Made by a program: the position numbers and the translations under genes. From Streptomyces scabiei 87.22 (lineage in GTDB: Bacteria > Actinomycetota > Actinomycetes > Streptomycetales > Streptomycetaceae), in the NCBI RefSeq assembly GCF_000091305.1, contig NC_013929.1, positions 1,426,001 to 1,490,000 of the forward strand: 64,000 nt of DNA, read 5' to 3'. Positions 8,939 to 16,817 of the stretch are shown here, one piece after another. Every line of letters begins with the position of its first letter. Position 1 is the first letter of the stretch. A model generated the notes under the pieces. It ran no database searches and was not told where the DNA came from. It worked only from the letters and a program-made list of their open reading frames with translations.

Positions 8939-9688
8939 TCACTTCGCCTGGGAGAGCGAGACGGCGTCGGCGCCGGCGGGGAATCGCAGCTGGCCGGTCG
9001 TGTCGTGCACGGCTCGCCACACCGTCTCGGCGACGTCGCTCTCCCTGGTGAACAGGTCCTGGCCCGTGAAGTCACCCATGGCCTTCTTCGCCCAGGGTGC
9101 GTAGGGCGCCGGGACCAGCTCGTCCAGCGAGGCGCCCTTGGTCGCGTTGGCCGCGAAGTTCGTCGTCAGGCAGGCGCCCGGCTGGACCGTCTTCACCCGC
9201 ACACCGAACGGCGCGAGCTCGAGCGCGAGGGATGCGGTGAACCCCTCGACGGCCATCTTGCTCGCCTTGTAGACGGCCGAGAGCGGCATGTGCCCCAGCA
9301 CGACGCTGGAGGTCACGTTGACCACCACGCCGGAGCCACGCTCGCGGAACTGGGGCAGTACCGCCTGCGTCATCGCCATCACGCCGAACGTGTTGGTCTC
9401 GAAGACCTCCCGCACTCGGGCCATGGGGGTGCCCTCGAACACACTGATCGAGGGCACGCCCGCGTTGTTGACCAGGACGTCGACGGGGCCCACGGCCTCG
9501 AACGCGGCGGTGATGCTCTCGGGCCTGGTCACGTCGAGCTCGACGACGCGGAGCCGGTCCGACTCGGGAAGGACGCCCGGACGCGGCGCCCGCATCGTGG
9601 CGATGACGTTCCACCCCTGGGAGTGGAAGTGGAGGGCGGTCTCCCGCCCGTAGCCGGACGAGGTACCAGTGATCAGAACCGTCTTCAT
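8939..9688 (-). CDS. short-chain dehydrogenase/reductase (SDR)
   Basis: A 249-aa classical SDR: cofactor motif TGTSSGYG (residues 8-15), NNAG, catalytic Ser in VNVTSS and YKASK (Tyr/Lys pair). Substrate unknown. The ATG is preceded by GAAGGGG. It is transcribed alone on the minus strand, away from the araC gene. Its upstream region carries a 15-nt element identical to one in front of the ABM monooxygenase gene, which suggests the AraC regulator in between controls both. Confidence 0.9.
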   Translation of the reverse strand: MKTVLITGTSSGYGRETALHFHSQGWNVIATMRAPRPGVLPESDRLRVVELDVTRPESITAAFEAVGPVDVLVNNAGVPSISVFEGTPMARVREVFETNTFGVMAMTQAVLPQFRERGSGVVVNVTSSVVLGHMPLSAVYKASKMAVEGFTASLALELAPFGVRVKTVQPGACLTTNFAANATKGASLDELVPAPYAPWAKKAMGDFTGQDLFTRESDVAETVWRAVHDTTGQLRFPAGADAVSLSQAK

Positions 9689-9790
9689 GTCGTGCCCCTT
9701 CGCGATGTGGTGGGATCCATCCGGGTGGGCAGGCATTTTCCTGCTCCACGGAAGAACCGGTAATCCCATTGAATCGCTCTGACCTGCGGA

Positions 9791-9829
9791 GATGGTAGAA
9801 CTATCCTCGCTGCTCCTTGCACGATCCTC
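9791..9829 (-). promoter_or_regulatory. probable AraC-type operator, copy 1 (SDR side)
   Basis: Read toward the SDR gene, this element begins GAGGATCGTGCAAGG, identical over 15 nt to the copy at 10797. After a 5-nt divergent spacer the bases CGAG, AT, G and TCTA again agree (27 of the first 36 positions). The core lies about 140 nt before the SDR start. A two-box layout with ~21-nt periodicity is typical of AraC/XylS binding sites. Confidence 0.6.
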
Positions 9830-9846
9830 CAGCAAGGCCACCTCGC

Positions 9847-10752
9847 TCAGGGCAGGAGGCCTGCCGGTGCGCGCACGGTCTGACGCAGGCGGGCGGCGTC
9901 CTGGCTGGGGGGCGCGCCGAACTGGCGGCGGTACTCTCGGCTGAACTGCGACGGGTTGTCGTAGCCGACGCGCCGGCCGACTCCGGTGACGTCTCCGGGG
10001 TGGGTGGCGAGCAGCAGCCGGGCCTCCTGGAGCCTGATCTGCTTCTGGAACTGGATGGGGCTCATCGCGGTCACCGCTTGGAAGTTGCGGTAGAAGGCGG
10101 AGACGCCCATGCCGGACTGCCGCGCCACGTCCTCGACCCGGAAGGGCTGCGCGTAGTGCTCGCGGATCCAGCGCACGGCTCGCGAGATGTGGCTGAGGCT
10201 GCTGTCGGCCAGGCCGAGCTGGCGAACCGTCGCACCCTGCTCGCCGGTGATCAGACGCCACAGGATCTCGCGCTTGACCAGCGGGGCCAGTACGGCCCGG
10301 TCGCGGGGCTCGTCGAGCAGGCGCAACAGCCGGACCACCGCGTCCAGCAGCGCGGCCGGAGCGTCACAGACGGCGATCCCCGACGGCGCGCCCCCGCCGC
10401 TCCGGGGGGCGCCTCCGGGCCCGGCCTCGAACAGCAGCTCGGCCACGGCGGACGGTTCCAGGACGAGGCCGAACCCCAGCGCCGGCTGCTCGGGGTCGGC
10501 CTGGGTGAACTGCCCCGTGACCGGCAGATCGACGGATGCGACCAGGTACTGCCCGGGGCCGTACGCGAACACCCTCTCCCCCAGGGCGAGGCGTTTGGCG
10601 CCCTGCGCGATGACCGCCAGGACCGTGCCGGACATCGAAGGCGCCGGCGGATCAGGGCGGTCGACCTTCGAGATGAGGACGCCGTCGACGGCCGTGGTCC
10701 AGTCGGGCCGCGCATGGCGGGCCAGCAGGCTGCGGAGCTCTCCGAGGTACAT
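9847..10752 (-). CDS. AraC family transcriptional regulator
   Basis: A 301-aa regulator with an AraC_N-type N-terminal ligand domain (LISKVDRPDPPAPSM, GERVFAYGPGQYLVASVDLPV) and a C-terminal double HTH (VEDVARQSGMGVSAFYRNFQAVTAMSPIQFQKQIRLQEAR ... VGRRVGYDNPSQFSREYRRQFG). ATG chosen at the MYLGELRSLL start; a 19-residue upstream extension is possible but lacks an RBS and would run into the operator. It is flanked by two near-identical operator-like elements, pointing to a local regulon and autoregulation. Confidence 0.9.
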   Translation of the reverse strand: MYLGELRSLLARHARPDWTTAVDGVLISKVDRPDPPAPSMSGTVLAVIAQGAKRLALGERVFAYGPGQYLVASVDLPVTGQFTQADPEQPALGFGLVLEPSAVAELLFEAGPGGAPRSGGGAPSGIAVCDAPAALLDAVVRLLRLLDEPRDRAVLAPLVKREILWRLITGEQGATVRQLGLADSSLSHISRAVRWIREHYAQPFRVEDVARQSGMGVSAFYRNFQAVTAMSPIQFQKQIRLQEARLLLATHPGDVTGVGRRVGYDNPSQFSREYRRQFGAPPSQDAARLRQTVRAPAGLLP

Positions 10753-10796
10753 GCGTCCATTGCAGCACCACTCCGCGCATCGGTTCCCAAGGCCGC

Positions 10797-10835
10797 GAGG
10801 ATCGTGCAAGGGCGGACGAGTATCGGTCTAACGTT
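10797..10835 (+). promoter_or_regulatory. probable AraC-type operator, copy 2 (monooxygenase side)
   Basis: Same 15-nt core as at 9829-9815 in the same orientation relative to its downstream gene. It begins 45 nt upstream of the araC ATG and 105 nt upstream of the monooxygenase ATG, so it sits in the shared divergent promoter region and could serve both activation and autoregulation. Confidence 0.6.
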
Positions 10836-10901
10836 TCCCCAGGTCAGCACGCTTGAATGGAATCACCGCACTCCACCACCGAAGAGAAGGAGTAGGAATC
10901 C

Positions 10902-11219
10902 ATGATTGCTGGCTACGGCTTCGGCGCCACCCTGACCGCCAGGCCCGGTAGGGGCGACCAACTCGTCGACCTGCTGCTGACCGGGCTGAACGAGGGCAGC
11001 CCCGGCGCGAGCGAACACTGCCTCGTCTACCTCGTCTCCCGCTCCGCGTCCGACCCCGACGTCATCCACGTCGCCGAAGGCTGGACCAGCGAGGAGGACC
11101 ACCACCGCGTCTTCGCCGGCAAGGCCGCCCAGGCCATCGTGGCGCAGATCGACCCGCTGCTCGCCAAGGACTCCGAGTACACCGACTTCGTCCCGGTCCG
11201 CGGCAGATCCGCCCTCTGA
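10902..11219 (+). CDS. ABM-type small monooxygenase
   Basis: A 105-aa antibiotic-biosynthesis-monooxygenase (dimeric alpha-beta barrel) protein; GFGATLTARPGRGDQLVDLL and VIHVAEGWTSEEDHHRVF are typical. Such cofactor-independent enzymes oxidise quinol-like or other reactive compounds, though many members have no known substrate. Very good RBS (AAGGAGTAGG). First gene of a two-gene unit with the alpha/beta hydrolase 40 nt downstream. Nothing else here suggests antibiotic biosynthesis; a detoxification role with the SDR is more likely (inference). Confidence 0.87.
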   Translation: MIAGYGFGATLTARPGRGDQLVDLLLTGLNEGSPGASEHCLVYLVSRSASDPDVIHVAEGWTSEEDHHRVFAGKAAQAIVAQIDPLLAKDSEYTDFVPVRGRSAL

Positions 11220-11259
11220 CGCCCGACCGTCCCGCCACCGCCCACGAGAGGCAACGACC

Positions 11260-12228
11260 ATGACCACAGCACGCCCCTCCCACGACCCCGAACTGCAGGA
11301 CCTCCTGGCCGACATGCCGCTGATGTCCCGGCTCAGCCCGGAAGTGCTGGCGCAGGTACGCCCCTTCTCCTCGATGCCCGTCGAACCCCTCCTCGAAGGC
11401 CGCGCCATCGCCCGGCGCGAGGTCACCGTCGCGGGTCCGGACGGCACCCCGATCCCCTTGTCCGTCTTCAGCCCCGCGCACAGCGATCGCACCGCCGCCG
11501 CACCCTGCGTCTACTGGATGCACGGCGGCGGGATGGTCATGGGCGACCGCTTCGCACAGATCGACATCCCGCTGGAGTGGCTCGACGAGTTCGGCGCCGT
11601 CGTGGTCTCCGTCGACTACCGGCTCGCGCCCGAGTCCACCGGCACCGTCCCGGTCGAGGACTGCTACCAGGGACTGCTCTGGATCGCCGACCACGCCGCC
11701 GAACTGGGCATCGACCCGACCCGGATCATCGTCGCGGGCGCCAGCGCGGGCGGCGGCCTCGCCGCCGGCGTCACCCTGCTGGCCCGCGATCTCGGCACCC
11801 CGGCGATCGCCGGCCAAGTCCTGATCGGCCCCATGCTCGACCACCGCAACACCACCACCTCCAGCCTCCAGTACGCGAACGAGCCCGGCGTCTGGACCCG
11901 CGAGATGAACGGATTCGGATGGCGCTGCCTCCTCGGCGACCTCACCGACGAAGAGATACCCGCATTCGTCTCCCCCGCCCTGGCCGACGACCTCGCGGGC
12001 CTGCCGACCACCTACATCGACGCCGGCTCCGCCGAGGTCTTCCGCGACGAGGACACCGATTACGCCACCCGCATCTGGGCGGCCGGCGGCCAGGCCGAAC
12101 TCCACGTCTGGGCAGGCGGCTTCCACGGATTCGACGCCCTCTACCCGCAGGCACACATCTCGGCCACAGCCCGCCGAACCCGCACCGACTGGCTCGCCCG
12201 ACTCCTGCTCACGAGCCCCGCCACGTAG
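11260..12228 (+). CDS. alpha/beta hydrolase (HSL/Est family)
   Basis: A 322-aa esterase of the hormone-sensitive-lipase type. Oxyanion motif MHGGGMVMG near residue 88, nucleophile elbow GASAGGG near 163, catalytic Asp in TYIDAGSAEVF and His in WAGGFHGFD near 290: a complete triad. No signal peptide, hence cytoplasmic. Follows the ABM monooxygenase closely and is probably co-transcribed with it under the AraC regulator. Confidence 0.92.
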   Translation: MTTARPSHDPELQDLLADMPLMSRLSPEVLAQVRPFSSMPVEPLLEGRAIARREVTVAGPDGTPIPLSVFSPAHSDRTAAAPCVYWMHGGGMVMGDRFAQIDIPLEWLDEFGAVVVSVDYRLAPESTGTVPVEDCYQGLLWIADHAAELGIDPTRIIVAGASAGGGLAAGVTLLARDLGTPAIAGQVLIGPMLDHRNTTTSSLQYANEPGVWTREMNGFGWRCLLGDLTDEEIPAFVSPALADDLAGLPTTYIDAGSAEVFRDEDTDYATRIWAAGGQAELHVWAGGFHGFDALYPQAHISATARRTRTDWLARLLLTSPAT

Positions 12229-12323
12229 GTGAGGTCGACGAGTTTCGGTCGTGTGCTTCAGCCTTGTTCAAGACCTCCTCCGAGCGAACCCACGGGCCCG
12301 CCCGTGTGCACACCGGGAAGTTA

Positions 12324-12339
12324 TCTGACTAGAGTCAGA
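12324..12339. promoter_or_regulatory. MarR operator overlapping a leaderless promoter
   Basis: Perfect 16-bp palindrome TCTGACTAGAGTCAGA ending 2 nt before the ATG of the MarR-GNAT gene. TAGAGT inside it could be the -10 box, which would place the transcription start at or near the ATG; there is no Shine-Dalgarno sequence. Binding here would block transcription, so autorepression is likely. Confidence 0.6.
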
Positions 12340-12341
12340 GA

Positions 12342-13241
12342 ATGGATCGTACGGAGATCGATCAGGTGCGGCGGTTCAACCGCACCGTCACCGAACGCCT
12401 GGGCGTGCTGCACGACCATTACCTGGGCCAGGACCGGCCCGTCGGCGAGGCACGGCTGCTCTGGGAGATCGGCGAGCAGGGCCAGGACGTTCGGCGGTTG
12501 CGCGAGCGCCTCGGGCTCGACTCCGGTTACGTCAGTCGCCTGTTGCGTTCTCTGGAGACCGACGGCCTGGTGACGGTGGAGCCGCAGCCCCGGGACAAGC
12601 GGGTGCGTACTGTCCGGCTCACCGACGCGGGCCGTGCGGAGCGCGCCGCACTGGATCGCCGCAGCGACGAGCTGGCCGGCCGCCTTCTGGAGCCCCTCAA
12701 CACCGGCCGGCGCACCCGGCTGGTGGCCGCCATGGCCGAGGTCGACCGCCTGCTGACCGCCGCGACGGTCGCACTGGACGGTGTGGACCCGGACCACCCC
12801 GATGGCCGGCACTGTTTGCGGTCCTACTTCACCGAGCTGCAGGAGCGCTTCGAGGCCGGCTTCGACCCTGCGCGGAGCCTGCTGCCCGATGCGGGCGAAC
12901 TTCGGCCGCCGCACGGGCTGTTTCTGGTAGCCCGGCTGCATGGCGAGCCCGTCGGCTGCGCGGGTCTGAAGCTGCCGCCCGGCGCCCCGGCCGAGGTCAA
13001 ACGCATGTGGGTCGCGCCTCGCGCCCGGGGCCTCGGCCTCGGGCGCCGGTTCTTGGCCGAGCTGGAGGCTGAGGCCGCCCGGCGCGGTTTCGACGTGCTG
13101 CGCCTGGACACCAACAGGGCTCTCGGCGCCGCGATCGGCCTGTACCGCTCCTACGGCTTCGAGGAGGTCGCCGCCTTCAACGACGAGCCTTATGCCCACC
13201 ACTGGTTCGAGAAGCGGATCACCACGGCGTCGTCGGAGTGA
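12342..13241 (+). CDS. MarR-family regulator fused to GNAT acetyltransferase
   Basis: A 299-aa two-domain protein. Residues ~1-145 are a MarR winged helix (RLLWEIGEQGQDVRRLRERLG, SGYVSRLLRSLETDGLV, PRDKRVRTVRLTDAG). Residues ~150-299 are a GNAT domain with the acetyl-CoA loop MWVAPRARGLGLGRRFLAELE and the closing LYRSYGFEEV. This fusion type is known in actinomycetes; the acetyl acceptor is unknown. The start is leaderless behind the perfect palindrome described separately. Confidence 0.93.
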   Translation: MDRTEIDQVRRFNRTVTERLGVLHDHYLGQDRPVGEARLLWEIGEQGQDVRRLRERLGLDSGYVSRLLRSLETDGLVTVEPQPRDKRVRTVRLTDAGRAERAALDRRSDELAGRLLEPLNTGRRTRLVAAMAEVDRLLTAATVALDGVDPDHPDGRHCLRSYFTELQERFEAGFDPARSLLPDAGELRPPHGLFLVARLHGEPVGCAGLKLPPGAPAEVKRMWVAPRARGLGLGRRFLAELEAEAARRGFDVLRLDTNRALGAAIGLYRSYGFEEVAAFNDEPYAHHWFEKRITTASSE

Positions 13242-13372
13242 GGGTTCCGACGGCCTTCGTGGCGCATCGCGGTCCTCTCGTCGAGTCCGAAGACCTCCGC
13301 GAGGCACCGCACCCGACGCGGCCCCGGCCACGGGCCCGCATCAGATGCGGCCGACCGTCGGACGCACCCCGG

Positions 13373-14188
13373 TCAGGCCACCGCCCCGATCCGCACCCTG
13401 ATGTCGTCCGGCGACAGGTGCCCCTTCGCCGAGACGTGGTCCCCGGAGGACTCTCCCCGCAGCCGCCGCCCGATCCACGGCACGAGGTACTCCCGCGCCC
13501 ACTGGATGTTGTCCCGCCGCATCTCCAGCGTGCCGCGCGGCGGCAGCGGGGGCCACGGCTGGTCCGGGTCGGCGGGGATGCCGACGCCCAGCACCTGCCC
13601 GGCCCGCAGGGCGACCCTGGTGTGCCCCTCCGGGGACAGGTGCAGGCGGTCGAGGTCCCAGGCCCGCCGGTCCTGCACCGTCTTCAGGGACCACAGGTCC
13701 AGCACCGGACACCTGTACCGGTCGGCGATGGCCCGCACATGCAGGTTGTACGTGGCGATCTTGCCGCGCAGATGCCTCAGCACGGGCACGTCACGGGTGT
13801 CGAACCCGGTGGTCACCATGACCGTGCCGACCGCCGACGTGAGCCTGGCCACCGCGCGCTCGAACCGCTCGGCGACCTCGTCGGGGTCGGTGCCCGGCCG
13901 GATGATGTCGTTGCCGCCCGCGCAGAAGGAGATCAGATCCGGCGCGAGTTCCAGTGCCCTCGGCACCTGGTCCGCCACGATCTGGTCGAGGAGCTTTCCC
14001 CGCACGGCCAGGTTGGAGTAGTCGAAGTCGCCCTCGGGCACCCGGTCCGCGAGGAGCACGGCGAACCGGTCGGCCCAGCCCACGAACCGCCCGTCGGGTC
14101 CGGGATCGCCGACGCCCTCGGTGAAGCTGTCCCCCAGCGCCACGTACGACCCGATCATCGTTCTGCTGTCATTCGAATCGTCTGCCAC
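13373..14188 (-). CDS. SGNH/GDSL hydrolase
   Basis: A 271-aa SGNH-family esterase. Block I GDSFTEG (Ser nucleophile near residue 20), block III GGNDI, block V DRLHLSPEGH with the catalytic Asp/His pair. No signal peptide, so intracellular. The GTG start fits best with the length of relatives; an internal ATG 10 codons later is possible. It may deacetylate or hydrolyse small esters; the substrate is unknown. Transcribed convergently with the MarR-GNAT gene. Confidence 0.9.
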   Translation of the reverse strand: MADDSNDSRTMIGSYVALGDSFTEGVGDPGPDGRFVGWADRFAVLLADRVPEGDFDYSNLAVRGKLLDQIVADQVPRALELAPDLISFCAGGNDIIRPGTDPDEVAERFERAVARLTSAVGTVMVTTGFDTRDVPVLRHLRGKIATYNLHVRAIADRYRCPVLDLWSLKTVQDRRAWDLDRLHLSPEGHTRVALRAGQVLGVGIPADPDQPWPPLPPRGTLEMRRDNIQWAREYLVPWIGRRLRGESSGDHVSAKGHLSPDDIRVRIGAVA

Positions 14189-14349
14189 ATCGGCCCATGA
14201 TTCACCTTCACATGTGACCTACGCGACCGTAATAAGGGCTTGACGACCGGTGAGATAGACCACGCGTCAAGTGTTGGTCAACCCGGAATACCGCAGGTCG
14301 GGGCGGCGGCACCTCGCCCTCCCCGAGTCCGCTCCCCCTCCCCGCCCCC

Positions 14350-15066
14350 TCAAGGGCGACCGCGCAACCTCCACACCCGGAAGTCCTCGATCCGGAAATG
14401 GCTCCAGGTGGTGCGGAAGGCGAAGTGCCCCTGGGTGTACGGCGCGGGATCCAGGTAGTCGAACACCAGCCGGCCGTTGTTCCACCACCGCACCGTCGAC
14501 CCGTCGGACTCGATCCGCACATGGTGCGGCGCGTTCGCGACGAGCAGCGGCTCGGTGTAGTCGTGGATCAGCGGCCGCACCCCCGGCTCACCGACGTACC
14601 GGCGCAGGCGGGTCGTCGTGTTCGTGTTGGCGCCGTACCCGACGTAGTACGTCTTCAGGTGGTCGTACTCGGCGAGAGCGCCCGCGCGCGGGGTGGCGAA
14701 CAGATCTCCGGGCGAGCGCACGTCGACGGCGTTCCAGAAGTTGTTGAGGTCGGAGACCCGGTCGTTGGCCCCGCCCGCCGAGACCGGGGTGGCCGTGTAC
14801 TCGACGGCGTACGGCCCCTCCAGCCGCCGCCGGAACCAGACCGTGGCCCCGGCCGGCACGTCGACCTCCAGCACACCGCGCGAGGCCGTGACCTCCCCGC
14901 CTCGCTCCAACTCCACCGCCCAGCACCCGAGTCCGTGCCGGAAGTCGTCGGCGGCGATCAGCCGGCCCCGGCGCCCGGGGGCGTGCGCGGTCGCCGTCCC
15001 GGCCGGGCCGAGCGCCGCGAGGGCGGCACCGGCTGCGAGAACCCCGAAGGATCTGCGGGTGGTCAT
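14350..15066 (-). CDS. secreted Tat-dependent DUF6250-like protein
   Basis: A 238-aa exported protein. The N-terminus MTTRRSFGVLAAGAALAAL has a twin-arginine motif and hydrophobic core with cleavage likely after the Ala-rich stretch around residue 28. The mature part is a beta-rich, concanavalin-like domain (DDFRHGLGCWAVELE, NNFWNAVDVRSPGDLF, YYVGYGANTNTTTRLRRY, RIEDFRVWRL) resembling DUF6250 proteins found with polysaccharide lyases. ATG behind ACAGGAG. A LacI-type palindrome 53 nt upstream suggests sugar control; carbohydrate binding or lyase activity is inference. Confidence 0.78.
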   Translation of the reverse strand: MTTRRSFGVLAAGAALAALGPAGTATAHAPGRRGRLIAADDFRHGLGCWAVELERGGEVTASRGVLEVDVPAGATVWFRRRLEGPYAVEYTATPVSAGGANDRVSDLNNFWNAVDVRSPGDLFATPRAGALAEYDHLKTYYVGYGANTNTTTRLRRYVGEPGVRPLIHDYTEPLLVANAPHHVRIESDGSTVRWWNNGRLVFDYLDPAPYTQGHFAFRTTWSHFRIEDFRVWRLRGRP

Positions 15067-15115
15067 GACACTCCTGTCCGTCGACGACGCGCCACGGGAC
15101 ATGGGCTCCCCGAGC

Positions 15116-15129
15116 AGAAAGCGCTTACG
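15116..15129. promoter_or_regulatory. candidate LacI-type operator
   Basis: AGAAAGCGCTTACG contains the palindrome AAGCGCTT with a CG-centred core, the usual shape of LacI-family operators controlling carbohydrate genes in Streptomyces. It lies 50-60 nt upstream of the secreted DUF6250-like gene. Confidence 0.45.
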
Positions 15130-15281
15130 GAGATCACTGTGTCCTCCCGGTCACCCCCCGTCGAGGCCTCCACCGGCCATGCCACGCAACCGCAACACGG
15201 GCTCGCGACAGGGCTCGGAGCAGGGCTCGTGACACGCGCTCGCGACCCGGGACCGCCATGCGGGGTCGGCCCCACGCCCGG

Positions 15282-15327
15282 GACGCCGAAGGCCGGCCCC
15301 GCGGGAGCGGGGCCGGCCTTCGGCGTC
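15282..15327 (-). terminator. terminator hairpin after the M23 peptidase
   Basis: Perfect 21-bp GC-rich stem with a 4-nt loop (ggga), 16 nt beyond the stop codon of the LysM/M23 gene. There is no U-tract, which is normal for Streptomyces hairpins. Confidence 0.8.
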
Positions 15328-15343
15328 ATCGAGGAGCGGCGCC

Positions 15344-16351
15344 TCAGACGCTGACGCCCTTCGAGCGGAGGTAGGCCAGCGGGTCGAGGTCCGAGCCGTA
15401 GGAGGGAGTGGTGCGGATCTCGAAGTGCAGGTGCGGCCCGGTGACGTTGCCGGTCGCGCCCGAGAGGCCGATCTGCTGACCGCCGCTCACGGACTGCCCC
15501 GCGGAGACGGAGATCGAGGAGAGGTGGGCGTACTGGGCGTAGTAGCCGTCGGCCAGCCTGATGACGACCTGGTTGCCGTACGCACCGCCCCAGCCGGCGG
15601 AGACGACGGTGCCCGCGCCCACGGCCTTGAGGGGGGTGCCGGTCGGGGCCACGAAGTCGACGCCCGTGTGGTAGCCGCTGGACCACATGCTGCCGGCGGT
15701 CTTGTACGCGGTGCCCACGGTGGCACCCTGGATGGGCAGGCTGAAGCCGGAGCCGTTGGCCGAGGAGGACTGGCCGTTCGACGTGGAGGCCGACGCCTGG
15801 GTGTCCTTGGACTCCTGCTTCGAGGGGCCGGAGGACTTCGGCGACTGCGACGACTCGGACGGCTCGACGGCCTTCGACGACTGGGACAGCTGCGGCTTCG
15901 ACGACTGCGGCGTACCGCCCGCGGCCGGCCCGCCGACGGACAGCTTCAGGCCCGGGTGGATCAGCGACGGGTCGGAGCCGATCGCCGCGCGGTTGTCCGA
16001 GTAGAGGCGCTTCCAGCCTCCCTCGACGTCCTGCTCGTCCGCGATCTTCGCCAGATAGTCGCCGACCTTCACCGAGTAGGTTCTGGCCGTCTTCTTGGTG
16101 GCGGTCCGCTCGGCCTGAGCGGTCTTCTCGGCCTGGGCGATCCGCGCGCCCGCCTCGGCCGCGGCCCGCTCGGTGGTGATGGTGGCCGTCTTCTCGGACA
16201 CACCGGACACGGCGGTCGCCGGGGTGGCGGCCTGGGCGCCGGCGGCTCCGATCAGCGGCAGTGCGAGCGCCGCGCCACCGGTCCCGGCGGCGGCGATGGA
16301 GCGGGTGAAACGCTGGGACTTGGGACGGCGGTGCTTACCCCTCGCGGGCAT
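15344..16351 (-). CDS. secreted LysM/M23 peptidoglycan endopeptidase
   Basis: A 335-aa cell-wall hydrolase. Signal peptide in the first ~42 residues (basic start, IAAAGTGGAALALPLIGAAG, cleavage near AQAA). A short Ala/Glu/Thr-rich helix follows, then LysM (YSVKVGDYLAKIADEQDV ... LIHPGLKL, about 92-140), a Ser/Gln/Lys-rich linker, and an M23 domain with zinc ligands in GYHTGVDF and HLHFEI. It cleaves peptide cross-links in peptidoglycan outside the membrane. GAGAGGAATTC acts as RBS. The 5' leader is a c-di-AMP riboswitch, linking expression to cyclic dinucleotide level, as known for resuscitation and wall-remodelling genes of Streptomyces. Confidence 0.93.
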   Translation of the reverse strand: MPARGKHRRPKSQRFTRSIAAAGTGGAALALPLIGAAGAQAATPATAVSGVSEKTATITTERAAAEAGARIAQAEKTAQAERTATKKTARTYSVKVGDYLAKIADEQDVEGGWKRLYSDNRAAIGSDPSLIHPGLKLSVGGPAAGGTPQSSKPQLSQSSKAVEPSESSQSPKSSGPSKQESKDTQASASTSNGQSSSANGSGFSLPIQGATVGTAYKTAGSMWSSGYHTGVDFVAPTGTPLKAVGAGTVVSAGWGGAYGNQVVIRLADGYYAQYAHLSSISVSAGQSVSGGQQIGLSGATGNVTGPHLHFEIRTTPSYGSDLDPLAYLRSKGVSV

Positions 16352-16356
16352 GGCGA

Positions 16357-16548
16357 ATTCCTCTCCGGCGCCTGCGAGGTGAGCTGTCGGGTGCGGACTG
16401 GAGATGTCCGGCCGTGCTCGCGCACGGCTTGACCCCTAGCTTGTTCCGGAGACCGGAACAGGCGGTGATTCCTGTGGGTCCCCCGCTCCTGCCGTGGATC
16501 GGTTCGGTGTGCGGCTCCGGTCGGCGGCAGGATTGGGCGTCCGTCCGG
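16357..16548 (-). ncRNA. c-di-AMP riboswitch (ydaO-yuaA type)
   Basis: The leader of the M23 gene carries the hallmark segments of the actinobacterial ydaO class in order: AATCCTGCCGCCGACCGGAG, CGGCAGGAGCGGGGGACCC, GCTAGGGGTCAAGCCG, CGGCCGGACATCTCCAG, CCCGACAGCTCACCTCGCAG. The first and second form the outer pairing (CCTGCCG with CGGCAGG). This class switches cell-wall hydrolase genes off when c-di-AMP is high. Bounds are approximate. Confidence 0.88.
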
Positions 16549-16559
16549 ATTGACGCCGA

Positions 16560-16588
16560 ACGTAAGCGACTTGTGCCCATAGAGACAA
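16560..16588 (-). promoter_or_regulatory. candidate promoter for the riboswitch transcript
   Basis: On the minus strand TTGTCT (16588-16583) and TTACGT (16565-16560) are 17 nt apart and would start transcription just before the riboswitch aptamer. The matches are moderate, so this is tentative. The remaining 16589-16817 shows no gene; a short inverted repeat ATTCCA-N8-TGGAAT at 16773-16792 may end the alpha-galactosidase transcript. Confidence 0.35.
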
Positions 16589-16817
16589 CCATGGGGACTT
16601 ACTGTGCGTCTTCCTACGTGATCCTTACATCAAAGCACCCTCACGCTCCGTAAAAGACCGGTCGTGCCCCTTTCCCAACCGCCCTGGAATCGTGCGCGAA
16701 TTACGTGCACATGGCGACAGCGGAACGTCACGAATATGACGCTGCTCACGCCCCTACGTGCCAGTAGGCTTTATTCCAGGGCTTGTTGGAATCAAGGCTG
16801 CATTTCGGACGGATCAC

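Noticed and set aside
10902..12228. Antibiotic biosynthetic gene cluster
   Set aside because: Only the family name of the small monooxygenase hints at it; no PKS, NRPS or tailoring set is present.
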